64,000 nt of DNA from Macrobrachium rosenbergii (Eukaryota; Arthropoda; Malacostraca; Decapoda; Palaemonidae): NCBI RefSeq assembly GCF_040412425.1, contig NC_089767.1:40743009-40807008 (forward strand). The letters are read 5' to 3'. Below are positions 11,771 through 24,074 of this stretch, in pieces. Under the pieces are notes generated by a model. The model made no database searches. It was not told where the DNA came from and saw only the letters and a program-made list of their open reading frames with translations. How positions within the stretch are numbered: the first letter of the stretch is position 1; the number at the start of each line of letters is the position of its first letter. The position numbers and the translations under genes are program-made.

Positions 11771-11902
11771 TGAAGGAATTGTTGGCCCAACTTCTTTTAT
11801 GGAAGTAAAGTGTAAATGATGACTGCATCGGAAGAAAAGGGGTTGAATCTGTAGGAATTAATTGTTTGTACAATATATGTCACATAAGAAGAACTGAAAG
11901 GA

Positions 11903-12166
11903 TAAGAAAAATGGAAATATGGAAAATGAATAATTTAAATACGAAGAAGTAATGGATAGGTCTGTGTAGATGAAATGATGAATTAGGGTATTCTGAGATG
12001 GTTTGGTCATGTGGGAAGAATGGAGGACGATAGGTTAAGAAAATGGAAATATGGAAAATGAATAATTTAGATATGAAGAAGTAATGGATAGGTCCGTGTA
12101 GATGAAACGATGAATTAGAGTATTCTGAGATGGTTTGGTCATGTGGGAAGAATGGAGGATGATAGG
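11903..12166. repeat. 132-bp tandem duplication inside LINE relic
   Basis: The segment with ATGGAAATATGGAAAATGAA, GAAGAAGTAATGGATAGGTC and GATGGTTTGGTCATGTGGGA occurs twice, at 11911 and 12043 (offset 132 bp), with few mismatches. Confidence 0.85.
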
Positions 12167-12436
12167 TTTTGGGAGAAGATGATCTGATCTGCAAGTCCTA
12201 GGAGGAAAGAGTAAAAATTACAAAGCACTGAAAGAGGTATTTTTTTATGGAAATCCTCAAATAACCCGGAATTAAGATTTTTCGGGATATCAGTGAATGG
12301 TGCAGTGCATGTATGGGGCTTCAACGTGTTGCTGATGAGCCCTCTATGAAGACGCATGTAGCGGCTTATACTGAGGAAGTATTCTGCACATGGGTTCATC
12401 CACAAATCAACAATTTAATGGTGAATGTGGTGATTA

Positions 12437-12496
12437 TATATGTATATGTGTATATATATACACATATATACATATAATACTATACATACTATATAT

Positions 12497-12587
<91 letters not shown>
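12437..12587. repeat. (TA)n microsatellite with degenerate leader
   Basis: A broken TATG/TACA run is followed by about 86 nt of pure TA (12501-12586). Confidence 0.95.
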
Positions 12588-12590
<3 letters not shown>

Positions 12591-12961
12591 GCACACTTAT
12601 TTTTAAAATTTACTAAAACATTAGAAGGAAATCTATACCAGTAATAAGATAAAAAAAAATATATTATTAGAATGCCATTTTTCCTTACGTAATAATAATC
12701 TTACAATATGAACTGAATGGATTTGTATTTTTGTATTTATTTATTTATTTTTCATTAGGTAATTAATCAATTAATTAATTAATTTATTTATTTATTTTTC
12801 TTGCAGGTAATACAGTTCTCTCCAGAAGGTCTCTGTAAAAGTTAGTTTTCATATCAGGATAGGCCTACTTCTTTGGGCATCTTTGTAATGGTGAGTTGTT
12901 TCAATATATCGTAATATAGATAAAATTATATAAAACAAAATGACACAAAGGAAAGGTTTCA

Positions 12962-12965
<4 letters not shown>

Positions 12966-13023
<58 letters not shown>
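12966..13023. repeat. (AT)n microsatellite
   Basis: Pure AT run, followed by a short TG run. Confidence 0.95.
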
Positions 13024-13025
<2 letters not shown>

Positions 13026-13098
13026 GTGTGTGTGTGCATATTCATATGTGTGAATAAGTTCAGTGCATATTACTTCAGTTTAGTTTTAATTGCTATTA

Positions 13099-13099
<1 letters not shown>

Positions 13100-13181
<82 letters not shown>
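13100..13181. repeat. (CT)n microsatellite
   Basis: About 80 nt of CT with one early interruption. Confidence 0.96.
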
Positions 13182-13185
<4 letters not shown>

Positions 13186-13295
13186 GCTTTTCCTCAGTAC
13201 TAGACCGAAGCACTTTCAAGAGTTTACATGTTGTGTCAGAGCGGTACCATTATTATTATTTTTATTATTATTATTGAGGACCCTCCATGAGTCAC

Positions 13296-13466
13296 TAAAA
13301 TGGCGGTGGTGTAGTGTAAATATGTATTAGAAATATATACAAAACGAGAGCTTTCGAGAACCCGCTCGAATCTCCTTCTCCGGCGGAGAATCGAGCGAGT
13401 TATTGAAAGCTCTCGTTCGTATATATAGTTTTAACATACATTTACATTTACACGGCTGTGGATTTC
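13296..13466. mobile_element. Foldback element: long imperfect inverted repeat
   Basis: The arms are mirror images around a GC-rich centre (TTCTCCGGCGGAGAA). The left arm holds ACGAGAGCTTTCGAGAACCC and GCTCGA; the right arm holds TCGAGCGAGTTATTGAAAGC and TCTCGT. Outer arms (GTGTA.ATATGTATTAGAA against TTTTAACATACATTTACATT) extend the pairing to about 60-75 nt per side. TTA/ATT runs flank both sides. It could be a MITE or a terminal piece of a larger element. Confidence 0.6.
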
Positions 13467-13470
13467 TTCG

Positions 13471-13501
<31 letters not shown>
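13471..13501. repeat. (ATT)n microsatellite
   Basis: Ten ATT units directly after the foldback element; a similar but imperfect run lies before it at about 13248-13274. Confidence 0.9.
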
Positions 13502-13504
<3 letters not shown>

Positions 13505-13833
13505 CCTGAAATTTTTTTATCAATGTGCTTTCAAAGAACGTAACGTAGAAAGTTCGCTGATTGTCCTGCCAATTCTGGCATCTTCCGAAGAGCTGTCATG
13601 TAATCGGTAACTTTCAGAAAAAATAGTCTGCGCTAGACATATCAAGGTTACATTTGAGTGAGTTCTCGCGAAGAGAGAATAACCTACATCTAAAAACCGA
13701 TCGTCATCTACATTCTTGATGCAAAATCAGTAAATTCACGATAGGCCTATGAAAAACCAACGCCACTACATATTATCAATTTGGCCCGAAATTTATGAAA
13801 ATTGGTCGCGAGTAGAGCAAGATGACGGATGAT

Positions 13834-14320
13834 TGCAGATGATAGAATGTTGATTGTGAATAATGAAGAGAAACTGAACGAACCACTGAAAGGGCTGATA
13901 GTGTTTTTAAAAGGATGAGGTTTGAAGTGAATCTAAGCAAGAGGAAGGGTAAGATAAAAAGATGGAAAACAAGAAGATGAAGCAATGAGTGTTTATTGTT
14001 TATATAAATGGTGGAGGGAAGGAAGTAGTGAATACAAGAGTGTCTACGGTTGCTCATACTGGATTGTATTAAAGGATTGCTTAGCCGGCTCTCCTTTATG
14101 GAAATTAAGTGTGGATATAGAATGGATATGTAAGACACATGGCTGGAAGTGCCGAGATGAAAATGTTTGCATAATACGTTTGGAGACAGACAGACTGATG
14201 AGATAAGAACGTAATAAAAAAAGTCAGTGTGGGTGAAGGGACTGGATCAGTGCTTTGAGAGTCTGGCCATGTGTGGAGAATGGAAGATAATAAGTTGTTA
14301 GTGTATGATTTTGAAGTGTT
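13834..14320 (+). mobile_element. Decayed reverse transcriptase relic
   Basis: It begins GCAGATGATAGAATGTTGAT (A-D-D-R-M-L-I) followed by NNEEKL, the same RT region as at 11050. Later come a degenerate L-L-Y-G-like segment (CTCCTTTATGGAAATTAAGT) and GGCCATGTGTGGAGAATGGA, corresponding to the C-terminal GHV.RME motif. Frames are interrupted. Confidence 0.55.
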
Positions 14321-14951
14321 AGGCCTAAGTCACAGTAGATACAGTATAGAAGAGACACTGAAATAGAAGGGACTTCATTTTCAGATAAGTATTGATCTCC
14401 ACAGTGAACAGGGAATGTTTCCATAGGTATTACATAGCCGCACGGGATGGGAGGGTACTCTTCTTCTTCAGCTCAAGAGAACGAAAGCAGAAATGGGACT
14501 TGAAGAAAGTAGGTTGGTTAATTAGTTAAATGACTGTAGGTTATCTGTAGATAAGAAAAAGGGAAGATGTAAGGACATGGTCGGCGACTAGATCACTCCT
14601 GTTTAGAAGGATGTCAGTCCAAATGAGATAGCAATCTTGGACAGTTCTTTACCTCCCGGCGCTTACAGATTGTAAAGACTACCTGCACTGTACTTTTCCT
14701 CTGAATCACATCTCTGAGAAAGCACAGTTTACATTAGTTTTGTTTGCAGATGTAAACAATTACATATATTTGAACTATATATCATCTACTGCGTTGGTGT
14801 AGATAGTAGAAGGACTAGTACTAGATACAGACGTGAAAGAGTTGGACCTTGATAGCGTATACTTCATTCAAATGCTTACTCTGTACCAGTGTGTGCGTGG
14901 TAACCATTGTTGATCAGGCCAGTATGGAATGCCCTCAGGCCAGCACTGGTG

Positions 14952-14953
<2 letters not shown>
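14321..14953. other. Spacer without recognisable gene
   Basis: Mixed-composition sequence with no conserved frame, splice-linked exon or clear repeat. Confidence 0.4.

Positions 14954-14999
<46 letters not shown>
14954..14999. repeat. (GA)n microsatellite
   Basis: Pure GA run of about 46 nt. Confidence 0.96.
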
Positions 15000-15003
<4 letters not shown>

Positions 15004-16554
15004 CAATATCAATGTATAACAAACTGACATCACGACAAATGGGAGAAAAAGAGAGAAGTATACCCTAACACCAATTCATTATCATGCCTGACCCATGCAC
15101 ACTACATGACTAGACCAATAGCTCCGAAGCTCCCTCGCTGTGCAAATTACAGGTAAGAACACCTCGGTGTGAGATTACCTTTGTTGCTTCGTAACAACAA
15201 GAAAGCTACGGAAGAGCTCGGTCGATGAAAGACGGTGGGATGGTTAGCAGGAGCTCAATGGTGTGTGTGTGTGTGTGTGTGTGTGTGGGGTCTAGTATGG
15301 GGCACCGCCTATGAAAAACTCAAGAATAATTATAACTTTATAATAGGAACCAACGTCCACTTTTACACTTCATAGTGGCATAATTATTTTCCAACTTGAT
15401 AGTAACAACCAAGCAAAAGAAACGAATTTAAAATCAGTCTTTTCCTGAAAATTCAGTGAATCAAAAGGATACTTTAAAAATCAAGCATTTTAAACATTAT
15501 ATACTACTCAGACAGGAAAACTATATGCTACACAGACAGGAAAACTATAATAATAAACAACATAAGTTCCTGCTCAGCCAAACGTGAAAGGTTATAGACA
15601 CGTGAATGTCTCGTTATCAGTCATGAATTATTAATCAGCTTTATTGCTAAACTACGAGGTAATATCGATAACGCTCGTGTTGAATGAACACTAAAGGAAA
15701 AGAGAGCAGAGCAGGAAAGTCATGGGGCAAAAACAGACGTACCAAAGGAAACAAGAAAAGAATGTGAGTGACTCGCCGTTCTATGAAATGGCTGCTGCCT
15801 TCCTATAATAGTACGGTCATTGTTTGGCTGGTAAGACTAGCGCGGTAAACGAAGCAGTCTTACCAAGAACTACGTAGTTGATGCCTATATGTCGTTATTC
15901 TCTCTGTCTACCGTAAGACGACATCAAAAGAAGATTAAACATTGCTTGTGCGTAGCACATTCAGCGTTGGGATTTGCAAGATCCGAGAGTATTTGGTGTG
16001 GTTCTTTCTGACCGTACAAGTTGAAACCTATTCTTGAACGTATCTTCGGACAAAGAACGATGCGTCTAGGGATAGGTGACAACCAACACATACACCAGAA
16101 ATGGCGGCCTAGACGCAAAACCTTCCAAGTTTTATTCAAAAAGAAGAAAGGGCGGAAAAGTAACACGGCACAGGTAACGTTAACGAAGCGCGTCCATCAT
16201 TAGGACAAAACATTTTGGACACGAGTTGTAAACATTTGAAAAAAGTCCTACACTCGCGTCACACGTGGGTACAACATCCTGTTAGTGAAGTGAAGGTCCA
16301 TTTTCCCCGTCTAGTCGATACCTTCGCATTAGGGAAGTAATGTTAAAACGTCGGTCATGATATTTACTGTAAGTCTGATCAACATGTACCTATTTTTTTA
16401 TTTTTATTTTACCGTGTTCAAGTCTTCAATGACTCATGGTATGTCACAAAGAGCTTTATAGGTTATGAAAACTATGGAGGAAAACACGATGTGTGATAAA
16501 GTTAAAAAAAAAACAAGGTTATAAAGAGAACTTCTGCATAAATCTCAGGGTTAT

Positions 16555-16558
<4 letters not shown>
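15000..16558. other. Spacer; short (GT)n at 15261-15287
   Basis: No gene recognised. A 60-codon plus-strand frame (16021-16203) and an 80-codon minus-strand frame overlap each other and have no domain. A GT run of about 27 nt lies at 15261-15287. Confidence 0.4.

Positions 16559-16612
<54 letters not shown>
16559..16612. repeat. (CT)n microsatellite
   Basis: Pure TC/CT run of about 54 nt. Confidence 0.96.
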
Positions 16613-16614
<2 letters not shown>

Positions 16615-18140
16615 AGAACTGATATCAAAATACACCTGTAGTTAAACAAAAGCGCAGTTTCATACATAAATACTGACGGAGTTCAAAGTTTTGTGGTTTT
16701 ACTTCCCATCTTGGGGGATTTTCTTTATAAGCACTAACCACTTATTGTTGAGGTGGGGTTTAAAAAGCAGGTATCGAGGAAGAGACAGTTTGGCAAGGGT
16801 CCATAGACAGGAGTGTCACACGCAAACCCTTTACTGACCATAGACTCCCCATTTCTCGCCTGGCAAATTATAGGCATAGCGTCTATTTGTCTTTTATTAC
16901 CTTTCATTTCCTGTGATTTGCCGAGTTGTCTTTATTTTTTGTTGGATATCCCAAGCCTTTGTGTCTAAAAGGTATATACACCTGAGGAATACAAACCAGT
17001 CATTAGTTTGTGTTTTCGCTTTTACAAATCTCCACCACTCATCTCCAATTCTGGTTTCCCAGCAGGTGTGCTGCTGACTCTATCACGCGCTCAGTTCGTG
17101 GATGAAATAATTCATTATAAATGTTTATACCAAGTTAAACTTATTTGGACGATTTCCTACTGATATAATTTTTTTTAAAACCAGACTGCTGTGTCTGTAG
17201 CAGACGAAAGTGACCACTGTATATAACTGCAATAAGTTTCAAAGCGAAGTCTCTTCATAACCTGAAGTAATTTGGGTTGCAAATATTTGGACGATTTTCA
17301 CCGTCGAATTTGAATCATTTTGCTGAAGAAAAAAAATGTAAAATTGTAGAAAAAACTAGTGAACAAATGTCGAATGAGGAAAAATGATGTTGATTCAGTA
17401 GCATGGCTACAGAATAAGTATACGTATTATATTGAGCACGTAAAATATTGATATTTAGAGACAGTATTTTAAATTATTGTTGATAAGTCTCATACTAACT
17501 GCTTTCTGACAAGTTATTTGAACGAAAGCGTACTCTGTATTTTAGGTCTGTAGATTATTATATACCTAATAACTTTTTAAGACTTTAAATCGTCATTCTC
17601 TCACGTTTGAATGGCACAATTGGATTACCAAACCTTTGAGCTCACTGTTAATTATGAACAAAGAATTCACCGTCATCAACGAGAACTTTTGCAGTTCACG
17701 CTCATCGGGGCCAACTAATGATAAGTAGTGAGAAATCATAGTGAGCGTGGAAGTCGATTGGGTTCATATAAGCGGTGTTAATGAGATTGCAGGTGATTAA
17801 TCTAGCTTTTTTTTTGTCAGCACTGAAGTTCTTTTCCAAGCATATGTTTCTATCATAAGCTGAGAGACAGTTACTGGATTTACTCAGTTAATGTTTGCAA
17901 ACAGTTTTCAGGCTTCTTAGTACGCAAGTTTATGTGCACGTAGGCGCATGGATAGACGCATAGAGTAATTTATCTGAAACTTTAGATGTAGAAGCAAAAA
18001 CTTAAAGTTCGCTCCCTTAAAGAAGGATTGTGCTGGAGGGTATTAGAAATTCACGAAGTAGCAACTGTTTGCTTTGTTAAATATATTGGGATTCACTCGT
18101 ACTCATCAAGAGTATTGGACCCTCTGTCGGTCCACTTTGA
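16613..18140. other. Spacer without recognisable gene
   Basis: AT-rich sequence with no supported exon. Frames are short and lack motifs. Confidence 0.4.
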
Positions 18141-18172
<32 letters not shown>

Positions 18173-18180
18173 TCTCTCTC
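18141..18180. repeat. (CT)n microsatellite, interrupted
   Basis: CT run with one TGT interruption. Confidence 0.9.
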
Positions 18181-18897
18181 ATGTCTATTATTTCCTGCAA
18201 ATTAAAAATAAAAAAACACAATATAGATATCACCGTAAATTGATGAGACTAATAACAAATAAACTATTGAGACTCATGTCAGCTCGCTCAGCCGAAAAGC
18301 ATTTCCGTCACGTCCTAACTTTTTGATGTTTCAACGATTCAACTGCACGTTTAAGAATCATTCCGCAGTTTGGTCAAGCAGGAATAAAACTGTCGAAAGC
18401 GGCGTGGTATTGGACATCTCGGAACAAAAGGCAAGTCTGTTAGAATTGACTGCAAACCTAGTACTATGTGGTGGATAGTACTACGGCTAGTAGTACTAGT
18501 TGTAGCAGTAGCTCCTTATGGTAATTATTCTAGCTCTTACCCTTCGACTATTTAAGCCGTATTATAACATAAATAAACCTTGATTTATGTCGCTCAGTCC
18601 CCGCATTAAAACTATCAATGGATTGAGTCTAGACAATTTACCATTATGAAGCACAGTCTAGAGGCGTGCTCCTTCATACGTTCATAGAACTTTCCAACCA
18701 CATGATGCTGTCTCATGGTTCATTACGTCATCGAGCCATGAATGCGTTGTTGGTCAATGGCTATGCGATGCGAAGTCTGCGCAGTACTTCAAGGTGAGGA
18801 AGGAAAGGTTTCCTCTGGTACGATTTTGAGCGATGAGCAATTATGATGCGTTGCATTTTCGTCATAATGCGTGCCTGCTAAGGTATTGCGGTTAACA

Positions 18898-18899
<2 letters not shown>

Positions 18900-18945
<46 letters not shown>
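18900..18945. repeat. (GA)n microsatellite
   Basis: Pure GA run of about 46 nt. Confidence 0.96.
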
Positions 18946-18948
<3 letters not shown>

Positions 18949-21480
18949 GATAAAATAACAGCGTAGGTTACTAATGAACAGGTTCACCCGCGCGCATAAC
19001 GGCAACTAAATCCACTCGCTTAAAATATCCGATGACCGTTTCCACGTAAAAAGAAATTACGAGAGTTTGTTCATTTAAAAATTCGTTGGCTGTCTTTTGA
19101 GAGGGCCAATTAAATATTTGGTATGGCAGGTTTCCTCTTTGGAAGCATCATTGCCGCAAGCGGTAATGAAACAATTCTTAATTATTTTAAATGGACACAT
19201 AAGTGGGATGCTGATTTTCGTTACGTCACCCAAGGTGATGTTCGATTCTAAGTCATTGTGTCCCGGTACCCATTTTGTTGTTTATGGTTTAATATCTGCT
19301 TCTGGGTTCAAATATAGTATCAAAAGACGGACTTACAATACACAGTGCTGGCACTATGCCATAAACGTGGGAAAACGACGTTGATTCATTGCAGTAACTC
19401 AAGAAGTAACAATGAAATAGCATTTTGTGGGTGACGCATGTTCCAAGTTCCCCGGCCCTGTCTCAAGTTGCCTGATAATTACCACATTTAGTATTGGGAG
19501 AGTATTTGAAACCACTAGTCTCACTCTTCTTTATGTGAGGTTTTGTTCTTTTTCGTAATTACTATACTTGTCTATTCGTCTGTTTAGTTGATAAATTTGC
19601 TAAAGCTGAATAATTTAACTTGAAATCCAAGCTCTGTCCCTTCCAAAATAAGTGTTGGTACTACTTGTATTTCTTCAGCGGAGGTCCATTTATTGTGTTA
19701 GTCTCATGTCATTGATATGCGAATGGTAAACTTTACAAGTTGAATTTCAAGGTCACTTATTCCATGATAGTTTAGAGAGCCTGACTATTGACCGTTAAGA
19801 CTATTAATCTCGTTACCACCAACACTCATACGGGTTGATATGCGATTTTCAGAGCCACTTATACTAAATGTCAAGGCCGCTTGATTTGTCAGTATTAGAA
19901 CACCCCCGTGGCGTAGATATCCAACCTCATTAGCATGTGATTAATTCGTTAACTGTCTATCATATGAATCGGAGGGAAGTTTTGACATTAGTTTTCAAGA
20001 TCTTTTGGACTTTAGGTTAACAGAGTCCCTCTTCTGGTGTTGGGTCTAACAGAGATGTATTTTTATGGCTTTAGGAGTGTATTTGCGAAGTTCTTGTTTT
20101 CTAATATAAGAAGATGGCAATTATACAAAAACATAAAACACGAGACACCATTCATGAGGTATGTGACTGATATAGTGCAGTGCTGGTACCAACAAAATCA
20201 TACAATCTATGATTTTTACACCATAGTAGTTGTATCTGACAATGTCCTAACTGGATTTATCATCCATCATTTTACACGTCTGCCCTAAAATCCTGGGAAA
20301 ATGTGCTACGTAATTTCTATTTTTTCATTCTGTCTGCAAACTTAATAATCGGGATACATGCATTTCCCTCTCACGAGAACATGAAGAAGAAAATTTGTCA
20401 ACCGGACGCGGCGCCACTTCCCTCTGAAATCAAACCCGTTGCTTTAGCCTTTAGATCAGAGGACGGAGCTGGGAAACCAATTATGGCCCCAGTGGCATAA
20501 ATATTTGGAATTCAAATCGCTTTTGTAGCCAGTACTCGCGCTTGGTCTAGACGCAACGCGTTCGTATGGGAGACGTTCTTTGTGCACATTTATCGTTCAT
20601 GGAGTGTGTTGTGGGAATTTTTACTTCCATATAACTCTTTTTCCTAGACTATAAAGAGACATAAATACAGATTTAATCTCTAATTACCATACTCTAATTG
20701 CGAAAGTTCTTGACTACTTGTTCTTAACTTTTAAATCTCATGGGAAATAAAGCATACCCAAATTGTGTTTAGCATTAACTAACATTAATATTCACGAAAA
20801 TATGTATTTGTACTCTAGGGATCAGCAAAGGACAGACGAAATTTTCTCACCTTACCACAGCTCAGGTAGCTGGACTACAGGCAAATAAATTATTACGATA
20901 ATATTCCTGGTAATCATACTAGACTGATAGGTCTAAGGGGAAGTAAAGAAAAAAATGAATTTAATATAATCCAACTTTGTAAACAATAAAAATAAATTAG
21001 ATGAATTTTGTTCCATCGCAGTCAAATACCTGTACAGAGTTTATTGTAATGTAGAGAAAAGAGTTTGTTTGTATAGAATACAAATGATGTTCTATTCTGA
21101 ACGTAACGTAAGCATTTTTGGCTCTACAAGTGTTGAGGCAAAGTTCGTGTCACAGGAAAAGTGGGTCGCGATCATATACTGAATTTCAGTTTGAGCGGAA
21201 GTCGAATGATCTAAAATGAGATGACGGACTATTTTACATAGTTGAGTCTACTCTGGTGAGGGAATAGGCCATTAATCTTTTATGATGAATTGTTGTATTT
21301 CATTACTTCCAAAGCAGTTTCCTATACTGCGAGGCTTCCCAAAATCACTGACATGAGTTTCTTTATTGATCACAGATTTCCAGATATTTTGCGCACTTGT
21401 TTTTCTTTGACACTTTCCGCGACCCTAATGATTCTGAGAATACCTGAACTTGCAATTATATATTGCTTTACAAGAAGTAT

Positions 21481-21485
<5 letters not shown>
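18946..21485. other. Spacer; short frames only
   Basis: No recognised gene. Frames at 19097-19384 (95 codons), 20037-20288 (83 codons) and 20303-20500 (65 codons) have no domain I know. The last has a hydrophobic, signal-peptide-like N-terminus but no other support. Confidence 0.35.

Positions 21486-21537
<52 letters not shown>
21486..21537. repeat. (GA)n microsatellite
   Basis: Pure GA run. Confidence 0.96.
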
Positions 21538-21539
<2 letters not shown>

Positions 21540-21684
21540 ATTGAGTGACAGACTAATTTCTGTCAATATCACGTCTCTTTTGCGTAACGAAAAATCCATG
21601 ATAAAGTCCCCACCTAAACACACGTGTTCTGGCAGCGAGTGGCAGATACACATTGCTTACAAAATGTTACCATCTGTGTGGGTG

Positions 21685-21687
<3 letters not shown>

Positions 21688-21760
<73 letters not shown>
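21688..21760. repeat. (GA)n microsatellite
   Basis: Pure GA run of about 73 nt, only 150 bp after the previous one. Confidence 0.96.
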
Positions 21761-21761
<1 letters not shown>

Positions 21762-22938
21762 CAGGCCATCTATTGAATGACATCAGCACCGATACAGCAG
21801 CACTCCCAGTTCATTTCCTTTGGAAAAATTTGCAAGGATGTGAGAATTTGTTTTAATTTTCTCCATATAGTGAACACTTGTTCCTCGCCTCTTAGATTGA
21901 AATTCACTTTGGTTTCTCAGCTTAATAGATTTTTCTTCCGTCGTTTGTTTTCAAGTGAAGTGTTCGTGTTGAGTTACGATTATACCCGAACGTATCAGCT
22001 GATGAATCTTTGACGTCATTTTGTAATGTTTAGTAACTGGTTTTTAGTTGCATCCAAGAGATTTATACTTTTTAGTTTTCCTCCTGTCAAAAGAAATGAA
22101 TAAATAGATAAGTAAATAAATAAACGGGCTCTTCGTAAAAGTCAAGTCGTGTCAACACGCATTGAGGAGTCGGTCTGGTGATTAAAACCCGCAGCACAAG
22201 CTTCATTCCTGAACAACTACGTCCATTTCATAACCAATATAATATCCTTTCAGATACTCCCACTCGGTGACATCGGTCTTTGCGAAGGACTATAAGAGTG
22301 ATCGGAACAAGAATGTACGACACACAGCTCAAATTAAAGGGCTGAGACCAACAGGTGTTCTTTTCCAACCTCCCTGGGCTGTGTACAGTCCCACAGTGGT
22401 TCTGGCCTGCTTCCCCAAACTCTTGTTGTATCTAGTCGGTTGGTCCTGCATACTGATGTTGCGTCTGGTATGTGGCGTTAGTGATCTCTTCTTCTTCTTC
22501 TTCTTTGCTTCGTTCGCGAACGTGTTTTGCTTATGCGAGCGTACACACGCATGTATGGAGATCGCGAAAGCATGCACGTGTGGATGTTCGCAATCCAACG
22601 TGTTTGCTTAGTCATACTGACTCGTTATATAATACAATACCCGATCTTTCAAGCAGATGTGAGTCAGCAGCGACTAAACTAAACGTGCGTTGCAATGGGA
22701 AATAAAGTAGCCGGAATCTTCATTCTGCTTCAAAGCTGTAGAATAATCTTCTTGTTTATGTGTTCCTTGTTCACTTAAGATTTCTGGACAGCTAGACATT
22801 TACAGTTGAGTAAACAGAACAATTTCTGCCAGCTCATTGTAAACTGCGCCTTGACCCTCGGTAAAACAAATCAGTCTTCCTACCAAACCTAGACCGTGCT
22901 TCCTACAATTTCTAAAGAGTTGACGTATACACACACAC
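21761..22938. other. Spacer without supported gene
   Basis: Three overlapping frames between 22267 and 22705 on both strands run across a TTC/TCT run (22491-22505) and lack motifs. Nothing else was recognised. Confidence 0.35.

Positions 22939-23021
<83 letters not shown>
22939..23021. repeat. (TA)n microsatellite
   Basis: About 80 nt of pure AT/TA after a short (AC)n leader. Confidence 0.95.
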
Positions 23022-23023
<2 letters not shown>

Positions 23024-23079
23024 TAAGAGACAAAAGATGGAACAATGAACGTTATTATGGTTGGTGAGCGAAACGAAAG

Positions 23080-23400
23080 TAGTAGACTCTTCCAATTATA
23101 TAGAAATAAGCGATATATGATGATGGTAAAATTAGAGAAGAGGTAAGAGGTAGGCGAAGGAAGAAAGATAGCAGGAGTGTCTCTGGAAGCTGAGGTTGGA
23201 ACGTATGAAGAGATTGTTGAGCCAACTCTCCTTTATGGAAGTAAAGTGGTGAGTGCAAATGAAAGAAATGAATGTTTTGCATAGTATTTGTGGCATAAGA
23301 AGAATTGAAATGGTTGGAAATAAGGAAACATAATTATAGAAAGTGTATATGTGAGGATGCATCAGAGTATGTTGAGATGGCTGGTGTTATGGAAGTTTCC
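23080..23400 (+). mobile_element. Decayed reverse transcriptase C-terminal relic
   Basis: Plus-strand reading gives EEIVEPTLLYGSKVVSANER, matching the conserved post-catalytic region of the RT family also seen at 11.8, 14.1 and 26.6 kb. A degraded S-M-L-R-W-L tail follows at about 23365-23385. No intact frame. Confidence 0.6.
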
Positions 23401-23689
23401 TGCACTGGGTTTTCATCCACAGACAAGCAGTGTGAAAGTGGCACAGTAATAAATCATTTATGCTTTAATTATAATTTTTATTAAGTTTAAGAATTGTTTC
23501 TACACCTACAGTATATTATATTGATGAACATTGTTATCCTGTTAAAGTCTTTCACAATTTATGATGATATTTTCATAAAACAATATTTTTCAATTTTTTA
23601 TTTTCTTTTAAATTCAATTTTCGCTCTCATGTGCCAGGAATGCGACTTATAGATAATATAATTTCCTTTTAACAAATTAAATCAATAAC

Positions 23690-23694
<5 letters not shown>
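23401..23694. other. AT-rich spacer
   Basis: No gene or repeat recognised. Confidence 0.4.

Positions 23695-23751
<57 letters not shown>
23695..23751. repeat. (GA)n microsatellite
   Basis: Pure GA run of about 56 nt. Confidence 0.96.
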
Positions 23752-23752
<1 letters not shown>

Positions 23753-24013
23753 CATGTTCATTTAAATCTTGACCGAAAGATAACTTGAGAAGGATGACTC
23801 AATGTAGATAAGATAATAAGGGCATTACGTAAGTCCCTTTAGGGTTTCATAGAGCCATCTTTATCAGGTTGTGTTTGTAATTAATTGAGGCCTTGTATTT
23901 CTTCGTGTGTTTGATTTCTAAATCTGGTTATTTGAATAGTTTTGTTTATGTTTGCAAAGCGAGTTTATGAAATATGAATCACCAAACATCTGTTTCTCAT
24001 CCGTTACAAACTG

Positions 24014-24014
<1 letters not shown>

Positions 24015-24073
<59 letters not shown>
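24015..24073. repeat. (CT)n microsatellite
   Basis: Pure CT run of about 59 nt. Confidence 0.96.

Positions 24074-24074
<1 letters not shown>

Larger units (their letters stand above)
11040..12230 (+). mobile_element. Decayed non-LTR reverse transcriptase, with nested insertions
   Basis: Plus-strand pieces of a LINE RT: an ADDAVLISDGEEKL segment at about 11050-11098 carrying the catalytic ADD motif, KGRKLQINVNKNRLMYV at about 11385-11435, EGIVGPT at about 11771-11795, and a RWFGHVGRMEDDRL-like tail at about 11997-12035, repeated at about 12129-12165. These follow the usual order of a family common in crustaceans. Two other repeats are inserted, a hAT-type MITE (11105-11346) and a SINE-like repeat (11493-11770). 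The tail is tandemly duplicated. Stops and frameshifts show it is dead. Confidence 0.7.

Noticed and set aside
12390..12644. Frames encoding long Ile-Tyr, Ser-Leu or Arg-Glu repeats (also at 13026, 21290, 21463, 22889, 24727, 25524, 26766, 31191)
   Set aside because: They are translations of TA, CT or GA microsatellites and are open only because dinucleotide repeats lack stops.
22267..22705. Overlapping 77-114-codon frames on both strands
   Set aside because: Mutual shadows across a TTC run, with no motif, splice context or conservation evidence.
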